Shown: in pieces, positions 7,589 through 14,912 of the stretch
How positions within the stretch are numbered: the stretch's first letter is position 1
How the letters are laid out: each line of letters begins with the position of its first letter
Assembly (NCBI GenBank): GCA_964575025.1
Contig: CAZNPV010000001.1
Span: 62,001 to 126,000 of the forward strand
Origin: JABMQB01 sp964575025
Lineage (GTDB): Bacteria > Bacteroidota > Bacteroidia > Bacteroidales > Prolixibacteraceae
Direction of reading: 5' to 3'
Length of the DNA stretch: 64,000 nucleotides
Position numbers and translations under genes: made by a program
Notes under the pieces: generated by a model
Databases searched by the model: none
What the model was told of the DNA's origin: nothing
Seen by the model: only the letters and a program-made list of their open reading frames with translations

Positions 7589-8773
7589 TTAATAGATCAT
7601 TTCTTCACGGAAATTTTCAACAATCGAAGAGAACGAATTGGCTACCGATTGTCCCAGTCCGCATTTCGCAGTATATTGCATGGTTTCAGTCAGCCTGAGC
7701 AATTTCTCAAGATAGGAGGCTGGTTTTTCTCCGCGTTTCACTGCTTTGATTCCCAGCAACAGTTGCTGGCATCCCACGCGGCAAGGGGTACATTGGCCGC
7801 AGGATTCTTCCCGGAAAAATTCAAGATAATTATCCAGGACATTATACATCGAACGGGAACTGTTAAAAAGCATCATCGACCCACCGGTGGGCAGGGATAT
7901 ACCGGTTAGTTTTCCCTGATATCCAATGGCTGCATCCTTAAATTTTTTCCGGGGTACAAGAAATCCTGAAGCACCTCCTACCTGGACTGCTTTGGTATCG
8001 CCGTCACCAAATTCGTACACAAAATCCTGAAGGCTCATCCCTAACTCCAGTTCATAGATGCCCGGTTTGGGTGTATCCCCTGATACAGAAAACAGTTTAG
8101 TCCCCCTTGAGTACTGTACACCCAGGTCATAGAATTTTTTTGCCCCTTCCTTAAAGATGGTATAGGCATGAGCCAGTGTCTCCACATTGTTGATTACCGT
8201 TGGTTTCCCTTCATAGCCCTCAAGAGTGGGGAAAGGAGGTTTATTCCTGGGCTCACCGCGATATCCTTCCATCGACTCCATAAGGGCCGTCTCTTCCCCA
8301 CATATATAGGCTCCGCTCCCCATGAAAACATCAATTTTGAAATCCAGCTTTATTTCTTTGCAATAGTATTCAAACTCATCAATCACTTTATTAAGTTCAT
8401 CTTCCAGGAATTTGTATTCACCCCGAAGGTAAATATATCCTTGTCTGGCTCCGGTAATGTATCCACAAACTGCCATGGCAGTAAGTACCTTAAAGGGCAC
8501 TTTTGAAAGAATTTCCCTGTCTTTGAAGGTCCCGGGTTCGCCTTCATCCGCATTACAGATAATATATTTCACGTCGGATTTGGCTTCTGCCGCCAGTTTC
8601 CATTTCAGTCCCGTGGGAAAACCGGCTCCACCCCGGCCTTTTAATTCCGAACTGATTAATTCGTTAATCAGAGCTTGCGGTTTCTTTTTGATTGAATTGC
8701 TCAGGATTTGTTCCCAGTCGTTTTCATTCCTGAAAATAAAATCTGCCCTTTTTAATAAATATGAATTCGCCAT
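7589..8773 (-). CDS. NuoF-like NADH-binding subunit of the trimeric hydrogenase (HydB/HndC type)
   Basis: 394 residues. FMN- and NAD(H)-binding core: LKGRGGAGFPTGLKW (44-58), CNADEGEPGTFKDRE (73-87) and GSGAYICGEETALMES (152-167). The N3-type [4Fe-4S] cluster cysteines are Cys325, 328, 331 (SCGQCTPC) and Cys371. It oxidises or reduces NAD(P)H and moves electrons to the hydrogenase subunit. Unlike the ~600-residue HydB/HndC proteins of Thermotoga and Desulfovibrio it has neither the N-terminal thioredoxin-like domain nor the C-terminal two-cluster ferredoxin domain, so it is closer in size to a bare NuoF. A clear Shine-Dalgarno (AAAGGAGGG) precedes the ATG, unusual in this phylum. Confidence 0.92.
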   Translation of the reverse strand: MANSYLLKRADFIFRNENDWEQILSNSIKKKPQALINELISSELKGRGGAGFPTGLKWKLAAEAKSDVKYIICNADEGEPGTFKDREILSKVPFKVLTAMAVCGYITGARQGYIYLRGEYKFLEDELNKVIDEFEYYCKEIKLDFKIDVFMGSGAYICGEETALMESMEGYRGEPRNKPPFPTLEGYEGKPTVINNVETLAHAYTIFKEGAKKFYDLGVQYSRGTKLFSVSGDTPKPGIYELELGMSLQDFVYEFGDGDTKAVQVGGASGFLVPRKKFKDAAIGYQGKLTGISLPTGGSMMLFNSSRSMYNVLDNYLEFFREESCGQCTPCRVGCQQLLLGIKAVKRGEKPASYLEKLLRLTETMQYTAKCGLGQSVANSFSSIVENFREEMIY

Positions 8774-8785
8774 TTTTCCCTCCTT

Positions 8786-9262
8786 TTAGTTTTCATCGTT
8801 TTTGTTCATATACATCGTAAGAGTTTCTCTGACTTTTTCAGGAGTAAGCTCGGTGTATACCTCATCATTAATTAACATAGCAGGAGCTTTATGGCACCAT
8901 CCGAGGCAATTGGTTTCCAGCAGGGTGAATTTCCCATCCGAGGTGGTTTCACCCAACCCGACCTTTAGCATATTCTGTATAGCCAGTAAGATCTGGTTTT
9001 TCCCTTTCATGGAACAGGTGATGGTTTTGCATAACCGAATCACGTATTTTCCCATTTTCTGGGTCTCAAGAAATGAATAAAACGTTGCAGTGCCGTAAAC
9101 TTCTGCAGCTGAAATATCAATTTCCCGTGCAATTTCAACCATCGCATACTCCGAAAGAAATTTTTCCCTGGTAACTACCCCCTGCATAATGGGCAAAAGA
9201 CTTTCTCTTTTCCTTCCATGCGTATCTGCCAGGTCTTTGACAAGAGACTGAATTGAGTTCAT
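8786..9262 (-). CDS. NuoE-like [2Fe-2S] subunit of the trimeric hydrogenase (HydC/HndA type)
   Basis: 158 residues, thioredoxin-like [2Fe-2S] ferredoxin. The four cluster ligands are visible as Cys78-x4-Cys83 (CKTITC) and Cys119-x3-Cys123 (CLGWC). The N-terminal helical part carries the family's EVYGTATFYSFL. It relays electrons between the flavin site of the NuoF-like subunit and the hydrogenase. First gene of the operon, 12 nt before the NuoF-like gene. Upstream lies a 449-nt AT-rich gap that must hold the operon promoter. Confidence 0.92.
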   Translation of the reverse strand: MNSIQSLVKDLADTHGRKRESLLPIMQGVVTREKFLSEYAMVEIAREIDISAAEVYGTATFYSFLETQKMGKYVIRLCKTITCSMKGKNQILLAIQNMLKVGLGETTSDGKFTLLETNCLGWCHKAPAMLINDEVYTELTPEKVRETLTMYMNKNDEN

Positions 9263-9711
9263 TGGAATTTTTGTTAAATTGGTTTTTTACTTATCAGTTG
9301 TTTTTTTTCTTATTCTTGTGCATTATTATAAATAAAGATTTCTTCATTACAGCTTTCTTCCCTGTCTGTCCGTTTCTATTTTAGCTGAGTCTAAAGTTAA
9401 CAGGATCTGATAATTTAGAATAAGATATTGTTCACCCAATTACCTGTTATTAAACATACAAAGAGTTAAATAAAGAAATAAATCCTTTATAAGCGGGTAT
9501 ATAGGAGGATTTTGACCTGAATTCCGGATGGATGCAGAAATGGATGCTTAATATTTAGTTAACATTGCAGGAATTTGATATCCGGTATAATTAAGTGAGA
9601 AAAAAAACGTTGGTATAAGCAACCATTTACAGGGAAATTTTGTCTTATATATAGTCAATTTTCTGTATTTATAAATTCAGGATTTTTTTTAAGCCATAAA
9701 ACTGATAAACA
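9263..9711. other. 449-nt AT-rich intergenic region between divergent genes
   Basis: Separates the start of the hydrogenase operon (leftward) from a small secreted-protein gene (rightward). I found no open reading frame with coding character, no strong hairpin and no exact TAnnTTTG box in either useful orientation. It presumably carries both promoters and possibly a redox-responsive site, but no specific site can be named. Confidence 0.5.
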
Positions 9712-10092
9712 ATGTTCGGATTAAAATTATTTTCAATTTTTTTGGTTGCCGGGATTTTCCTTTCTTCCCCGGTTCATAGCCAACGTATTTCTGTGGATGG
9801 ATACATCGTAAATGAGTATGGCAAACACCTTCGGGAAGTGACCGTTTTTGAACGATTAACGGAGACAGGCACGATCTCAGACCAAACCGGATATTTCAGA
9901 TTGTTGTTGCATTCCGGTGAGGTGGAACTTGTGTTTAAGGATAAGGATTATATCCCTCATACAGAGCGGTTGACTGTGAAGAAGGATACCTCCATGGTTG
10001 TTGAACTGATCGCGGTAAACAGGGTGAAAGAGACAACGGATGAATACGCCCCGTCAATTACTGTAATGAATAAATCAGTAGAGGAACGTTGA
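9712..10092 (+). CDS. Small secreted carboxypeptidase-regulatory-like domain protein
   Basis: 126 residues: signal peptide (1-23, ending VHSQ), then one beta-sandwich repeat of the CarboxypepD_reg-like type (VDGYIVNEYGKHLREVTVFERLTETGTISDQTGYFRLLL), which in Bacteroidota normally forms the N-terminal plug-side domain of SusC-like TonB receptors. Here the domain stands alone; the C-terminal ~25 residues (VKETTDEYAPSITVMNKSVEER) are unstructured-looking. No receptor gene is attached, so it is either a free-standing domain protein or a remnant. Function unknown. It ends 3 nt before the convergent phosphatase-like gene. Confidence 0.75.
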   Translation: MFGLKLFSIFLVAGIFLSSPVHSQRISVDGYIVNEYGKHLREVTVFERLTETGTISDQTGYFRLLLHSGEVELVFKDKDYIPHTERLTVKKDTSMVVELIAVNRVKETTDEYAPSITVMNKSVEER

Positions 10093-10095
10093 TAA

Positions 10096-11733
10096 TCAAT
10101 CAATGGTTTTGATTATTCTCCCAATCGATCTGTCGGGAGGAGGAATTCCTATCCGATCAGCGAGGGTAGGCACCAGGTCAATGGCTTCGTAACGGTCTTT
10201 GATAACCTTCCCGGATATACCGTTTCCATAGAAAACAAGAGGGATGTGTGTCTGATCGGTATAATTGACCTTTCGGTATTTGTAGACAGGTTGCCATCCT
10301 TCACGGAGGGCATACAAAAAATCACCCGATCGTTTTTTATTGTATGAATGGTAGAGAAACATTTGTGCACTGTTTCCGGTGATCCCTCTTTCCAGGTCAC
10401 ATGACGGCATGGACAGGAAGACCCCTTCGAACTGGTTAATAAATGCTGCAGCTGTTCGGATCATTTCTTCCTTGTCTGTTTTGCTTTTTTCAATCAGTTT
10501 ATGGTCAAGATATACCTGTTGCCCTGAGATATTTTCAATCCATCTGTTTTCTCCATAGGTTATGTTCAGTAGAGAAGTTAGAAGGGCAAAAGCGCTTTCC
10601 GGAGAAAAATCTCCTACAGCCAGGTTAAATTCATTTTTCAGGTATTCAACCGGATACGAAGCGGATGTATTGGCTGTAAGAAAAAACAACACATTCTCTT
10701 TCCCGTATTTTTTTTCTGCAGTGTAAAGAAGGGAATCGATATGTTGGTCAAGCCGGATATAGGTATCTTCCATTTCAATGGACATGGGGCCAAAGGATCC
10801 GTTTTCATAATCCATGGATGAAAAAGCGATAGCCAGGAAGTCACAGGAATCATCTTCCCCCAGGGATTCGTTGTTCATCAATTCCAAAGCGAAATCAAAA
10901 ACAATCTGGTTTCCCCAGGGGGTGGTTTTTAAGAGCCGGTAGCTTTCGGCTTGTTTGACGTATTTATGGATTGCATGAGGGAACGTATTCCAACGTTCAA
11001 AATATCCTTTTTCAAAAAGGGAATTATCTTCCTTTTTTTGTTCGTAGGATATCAGGGGTAAGTGGGTTGTCCAGTTTCGGTAGGTATATTTTTCTGCGTA
11101 GTTATTTGAATTGAAGATGCGCACCCAATCGGGGAATGTGCTGATGTAACAGGAACTTGAAATCATGCGGCCGGATTTCTCGTCGAACCAGTATGCTCCG
11201 TCGGCAGCATGGCCTGCAGCAAACACTGCAGTGGCGGTGTTCAGTGCAATGCTGAATACCCGGGCTTTTCCCCCGGTATAAACTTTCAGGTTGTCACTCA
11301 GGGTATGGGTCATCAGTTTTTCAGCCGATACATTTCCGGAGGGGGTATCAGCCCCCACTGTGAAATAGTAGTCGTCTTCTACGCAGGTTACCTCTTTTTC
11401 GGATACTCTGTCGTACCAGGACGGACTGATGATCCCATGCATGGAAGGGTATACTCCGGTGAAGAGGGTTGCCGTTCCTGTGGCGTAACTTTGGATGTGC
11501 TGTTCCATCCTGAAATTGGTACATACGGCTCCTTCAGTGAACAGTTTTTTAAATCCTCCTTCCTGAAATTTGTCCCAGAATTGATCCACATAGTCAGGAC
11601 GCATATTTTCAACCACAATGCCAATGACTACCTTCGGCTTTTTAAAGCTGGTTTTTAACGGTTGTCCGGACAGGATTCCCGGGAAAAGAAAAATCAGAAA
11701 CAGGAATAGGGTATGTGATTTTTTCTGAGCCAT
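10096..11733 (-). CDS. PafA-like alkaline phosphatase superfamily protein, probably catalytically inactive
   Basis: 545 residues with signal peptide (about 1-23). Scaffold features of PafA-type phosphatases are kept: FTGVYPSMHGIISPSWYD, AAGHAADGAYWFD, FGPMSIEMEDTYIRLD and DQTHIPLVFYG. The catalytic positions, aligned by eye to PafA, are mostly gone: VVDQMR is VVENMR (Asp to Glu42); the nucleophile Thr region reads SYATGTAT; SSTDYxGHxFGP is SSMDYENGSFGP (His to Gly312); TADHG is TANTS (Asp355 and His356 replaced by Asn and Thr); and the phosphate-contacting LKDR reads LNTA. Only Asp308 and His496 remain. I infer a secreted pseudoenzyme with a binding or structural role. An exact -7 box lies upstream. 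Confidence 0.85.
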   Translation of the reverse strand: MAQKKSHTLFLFLIFLFPGILSGQPLKTSFKKPKVVIGIVVENMRPDYVDQFWDKFQEGGFKKLFTEGAVCTNFRMEQHIQSYATGTATLFTGVYPSMHGIISPSWYDRVSEKEVTCVEDDYYFTVGADTPSGNVSAEKLMTHTLSDNLKVYTGGKARVFSIALNTATAVFAAGHAADGAYWFDEKSGRMISSSCYISTFPDWVRIFNSNNYAEKYTYRNWTTHLPLISYEQKKEDNSLFEKGYFERWNTFPHAIHKYVKQAESYRLLKTTPWGNQIVFDFALELMNNESLGEDDSCDFLAIAFSSMDYENGSFGPMSIEMEDTYIRLDQHIDSLLYTAEKKYGKENVLFFLTANTSASYPVEYLKNEFNLAVGDFSPESAFALLTSLLNITYGENRWIENISGQQVYLDHKLIEKSKTDKEEMIRTAAAFINQFEGVFLSMPSCDLERGITGNSAQMFLYHSYNKKRSGDFLYALREGWQPVYKYRKVNYTDQTHIPLVFYGNGISGKVIKDRYEAIDLVPTLADRIGIPPPDRSIGRIIKTID

Positions 11734-11761
11734 TTCTAAACAATCATTTATTTTCCTGGTT

Positions 11762-11769
11762 CAAAAGTA
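11762..11769 (-). promoter_or_regulatory. -7 promoter box for the PafA-like gene
   Basis: Reads TACTTTTG on the minus strand, an exact TAnnTTTG match ending 28 nt before the ATG. Confidence 0.45.
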
Positions 11770-11843
11770 AAAAAAATACGCTTACCTGATTTACGAATTC
11801 TTTTAAGAAAAAGGGAGGATCTGTTTGGCTGGAATAAAAGTCT

Positions 11844-12755
11844 TTACCCTCTGATAAATAGTGCTTTAATGATTTGTGATGCCATTTTCGGATTTTCCTT
11901 TAACCTTCGTGTGGAATAGCCAAACCATTCTTTTCCGAAGGGTACGTAGACCCGCATCCGGTGATTTTTTTCAACAATGGATTTTCGCAATTCAGGGGTA
12001 ACGCCATAGAGCATTTGAAATTCATACCGATCTTTGGGTACCTGGTATTTTACAATTAACCGGTACGCCTCTTCAACCAGGAACTTGTCGTGTGTGGCAA
12101 TTCCGGCAACCATCTTATTCCGGAACATATATTCGAGGATATCCAGGAAGTTCTGCCTCACTTTATCATAAGCTTTGTACGCGATGGATGCAGGCTCCAC
12201 ATAAATTCCTTTACACAGTCGGAAATTCAGGGGGATTTCGGGTGAATGTATATTGCTCAGGGCTTCTACATCCCTGAGGGTTCTTTTGAGGTATGCCTGT
12301 ACCACCAGCCCTACATTTTCAGGAAATTCAGCGTGTAACCGCCTGAACAATTTGATCTCCCTGTCGACACATTGCGAATCTTCCATGTCAACCCGTATAA
12401 AGTTATGGTATTCTGCAGCTTTTGCCACTAGTTCGCGAATATACCGGTAACATATTTCTTCATCGATCAATAATCCGAACATGGTAGGTTTTAAGGAAAA
12501 GTTGCCCCGGATATTTTCTTCTGTAAAACGGGTTATTATTTCCATGTATTGATCCCGGTTTTCCACTGCTTCGTCCAGGTTTTCAATAAATTCCCCCAAA
12601 AGATCCAACGTCACAAAGATATTTTTTCTGTTAAGTTCTCTGGATGCCTGAATCCCCTCTTCGATCGTTTCTCCTGCTATATACCTCTTTGAGAATATCC
12701 ATACAAATTTCCTGGGCATATAGGGCAAAATATCTGCTATTAATTTATTTAACAT
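11844..12755 (-). CDS. Proline dehydrogenase family protein
   Basis: 303 residues, the short monofunctional PRODH barrel without the P5C dehydrogenase half of PutA. Motifs: VQAYLKRTLRDVEAL, FRLCKGIYVEP, GIATHDKFLVEEA, YEFQMLYGV, and the flavin/proline-site end MRVYVPFGKEWFGYSTRRLKENP, where the paired arginines normally bind the substrate carboxylate. It oxidises proline to pyrroline-5-carboxylate with FAD and passes electrons to quinone. The gene stands alone, so regulation is unclear. The nearest -7-like sequence upstream (TATTTTTA) has one mismatch. Confidence 0.9.
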   Translation of the reverse strand: MLNKLIADILPYMPRKFVWIFSKRYIAGETIEEGIQASRELNRKNIFVTLDLLGEFIENLDEAVENRDQYMEIITRFTEENIRGNFSLKPTMFGLLIDEEICYRYIRELVAKAAEYHNFIRVDMEDSQCVDREIKLFRRLHAEFPENVGLVVQAYLKRTLRDVEALSNIHSPEIPLNFRLCKGIYVEPASIAYKAYDKVRQNFLDILEYMFRNKMVAGIATHDKFLVEEAYRLIVKYQVPKDRYEFQMLYGVTPELRKSIVEKNHRMRVYVPFGKEWFGYSTRRLKENPKMASQIIKALFIRG

Positions 12756-12940
12756 GGTCCGAAAAGGTTTTTGATTTTAGTTGATTTTACATGTTTCGTA
12801 AAAATAGCAACTCACCCAGGCAGATTCCATGATGTTTATCAGCATGAAAATATGATTTTGTGCATGTTTGTCCGGAAAGAACCCAAAGGGAAGTTCAGTG
12901 AAAAATCAGTGAATTAAGCAATCATTTTCTCCGAAAAAAC

Positions 12941-12948
12941 TATCTTTG
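12941..12948 (+). promoter_or_regulatory. -7 promoter box for the OmpH/Skp gene
   Basis: TATCTTTG, an exact TAnnTTTG match 23 nt before the ATG. No clear TTTG at -33. Confidence 0.5.
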
Positions 12949-12971
12949 TCAGGAATTTAATTACATCGTAT

Positions 12972-13571
12972 ATGAATCGGACATCATTAGGAATTAGCAT
13001 CCTGTCGCTTCTTGCTGTAGCAGTTCTGTATATTTTATACTTTACAGGGAATGAGAAAGAGGTACCTGAAGAGGTAAAAAAGCCTGTAAAAGAAAATAAC
13101 GGATTAAACATAGCTTTTGTAAAAGCTGATTCAGTAATCCTTAATTATGATCTGGCCCAGGATTTACACGATGAATTTACCAGAAAACAGGAAGCCTACA
13201 CCAATGAATACGCTACCAAGAGAAGTTCGTTTGAAAAAGATGCAGCTGCCTTCCAGGAAAAACTGAACAGAGGGGGGTTCTTAACGGAACAAAGGGCTAT
13301 CCAGGAGCGTGACAGACTGGTAACCAGGGAACAGGAGATCATGCAGCTTGATCAGGATCTTTCAACCAGGCTGGCTGAGATTCAGAATGCCAATAACAAC
13401 CGGCTTCTCGATAGTCTGATCAGTTATTTGAATACCCTGAACAAAAGCCGTCAGTATGATTATGTTCTGAATGGCGGGCAAATACTTATCGGGGATGAAG
13501 CAAGCAATATTACGGCTGAGGTTCTGCAGGCAATGAATGAACGCTATCATAAGGAAATTGAGGGGAATTAA
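12972..13571 (+). CDS. OmpH/Skp-family periplasmic chaperone-like protein
   Basis: 199 residues. An N-terminal hydrophobic segment (about 7-24) without an obvious cleavage site suggests a signal anchor. Then comes the OmpH pattern: a short strand (NIAFVKADSVILNYDLAQDL) and a long charged coiled coil (about 65-150, e.g. FTRKQEAYTNEYATKRSSFEKD), closing with a strand segment (YDYVLNGGQILIGDEASNITAEVLQAMNERY) that packs on the head of the trimer in Skp. Members hold unfolded outer-membrane proteins in the periplasm. It has its own promoter box and terminator, so it is a single-gene unit. The anchor instead of a cleaved peptide is a small oddity. Confidence 0.88.
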   Translation: MNRTSLGISILSLLAVAVLYILYFTGNEKEVPEEVKKPVKENNGLNIAFVKADSVILNYDLAQDLHDEFTRKQEAYTNEYATKRSSFEKDAAAFQEKLNRGGFLTEQRAIQERDRLVTREQEIMQLDQDLSTRLAEIQNANNNRLLDSLISYLNTLNKSRQYDYVLNGGQILIGDEASNITAEVLQAMNERYHKEIEGN

Positions 13572-13597
13572 TCCCTGATCAAAACAGGAAATTGACG

Positions 13598-13622
13598 ATC
13601 CGGGTTTATGCCCGGATTTTTT
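13598..13622 (+). terminator. Intrinsic terminator after the OmpH/Skp gene
   Basis: Seven-pair stem ATCCGGG/CCCGGAT with a 6-nt loop, followed by a run of six T. It lies 20 nt before the likely start of the next gene and separates the two transcripts. Confidence 0.8.
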
Positions 13623-13642
13623 ATATCTGAAAAAACACTCCT

Positions 13643-14827
13643 TTGTTTGCTAAAGATTATATACGGAAGAAAAGGCTTCATGAGCTATTTTCTGATCAGC
13701 CTCCTGATCCCGGCACAGGCATCATCGTAGTGATTCCCTGTTTCAACGAGCCTGACATTTTGTTCACTCTTGAGTCGTTGCAGCGCTGTGAGCCTCCTGC
13801 CAGGGGGGTTGAAGTCATTATTCTGATCAATTATCCGGAGGACGCTTCCGGGAAAATCCGAAAGGCGGCTCAAGAAACCTTTAAGGCGATCACTGACTGG
13901 TACAGGAAGCAGGATTTCAAAGGGATCCGGTATTTGCCTTCCGCTCCGGTAATATTGCCCCGGAAATGGGCAGGAGCCGGCCTGGCACGAAAAAAAGGAA
14001 TGGATGAAGCAATCCTTCGTTTTAGCTATCTAAATAAACCGGACGGATTGCTTGTTTCCCTGGATGCCGATACTACGGTCCGGGAAAACTATTTGTTTGA
14101 AATAGAGAACCATTTTACCCACTACCCGGAGCAGGTAGGAGCGACACTGGCTTTTGAACACCCTCTGGAAGGTTTGGAGCCTAAACATAGAGAAGGAATC
14201 TGGTTGTATGAAACATACCTTGCCTATTACAAAGAGGCGTTAATGTTTGCCGGTTATCCGAATGCGTTGTTTACCATCGGATCAGCCTTCGTTGTTACGG
14301 CGGATGCATACGTAAAACGAGGAGGTATGAACCGCAGGAAAGCCGGTGAAGATTTTTATTTTTTGCAGAACCTGGTTCAGCAGGGTGAGGTGGGAGAGAT
14401 CCATACAACCCGGGTGTTTCCTTCGGCAAGACTTTCAGACCGGGTACCCTTCGGTACCGGCCCGATACTCAAAAAATGGATCGAAGGGAAGGAGGATTTA
14501 ACGCAAACCTACTCTTTTCAGGCGTTTGCAGACCTGCGTAGTTTCTTTCGCCGGAAAGAGGAATGGTATACCATATCTCATGCTGCGTTTGAAAAAAAGA
14601 TTTGTACCCTCCCCGAAGCAGTTGCTGCCTTTTTAAGAAAGGATAATTTTTTCATACAGATCGATGAATTAAATAAAAACTGTGCTTCCCTGAAGGTGTA
14701 TAACCAACGTTTCTTTCAGCTTTTTAATGCCTTTAAGATTTTGAAATTTCTGCATTTCACCCATGAATCCTTTTACCGGAAAGCAGACCTCCGGGAACAG
14801 GTCATCCGGTTGCGTCAGGCTCAATGA
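13643..14827 (+). CDS. Family 2 glycosyltransferase (GT-A fold)
   Basis: 394 residues, soluble. Seen: the GT2 opening strand GIIVVIPCFNEPDILFTLESL, the metal-binding SLDADTTV (DxD-type), and GSAFVVTADAYVKRGGMNRRKAGEDFYFLQNL, where GED is the acceptor/base region. It would transfer a sugar from a nucleotide donor to an unknown acceptor in the cytoplasm. No ATG fits the N-terminus: the frame is closed by a stop at 13628 and the first usable start is TTG at 13643. It sits directly behind a terminator with no clear promoter box, so expression may depend on read-through or a weak promoter. Confidence 0.83.
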   Translation: MFAKDYIRKKRLHELFSDQPPDPGTGIIVVIPCFNEPDILFTLESLQRCEPPARGVEVIILINYPEDASGKIRKAAQETFKAITDWYRKQDFKGIRYLPSAPVILPRKWAGAGLARKKGMDEAILRFSYLNKPDGLLVSLDADTTVRENYLFEIENHFTHYPEQVGATLAFEHPLEGLEPKHREGIWLYETYLAYYKEALMFAGYPNALFTIGSAFVVTADAYVKRGGMNRRKAGEDFYFLQNLVQQGEVGEIHTTRVFPSARLSDRVPFGTGPILKKWIEGKEDLTQTYSFQAFADLRSFFRRKEEWYTISHAAFEKKICTLPEAVAAFLRKDNFFIQIDELNKNCASLKVYNQRFFQLFNAFKILKFLHFTHESFYRKADLREQVIRLRQAQ

Positions 14828-14912
14828 CCCCAGCGTCCTGTGAAGGCCTCTTTGGGGTTTTGCGTGCAGAGGAGAAAGAACGTTTGTTGTTTTTTTTTCC
14901 TTATGCAGAACG

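Noticed and set aside
14827..14862. Hairpin ACCCCA/TGGGGT followed by TTTT after the glycosyltransferase gene
   Set aside because: Only six pairs with a 20-nt loop and a short T-run; too weak to call a terminator.
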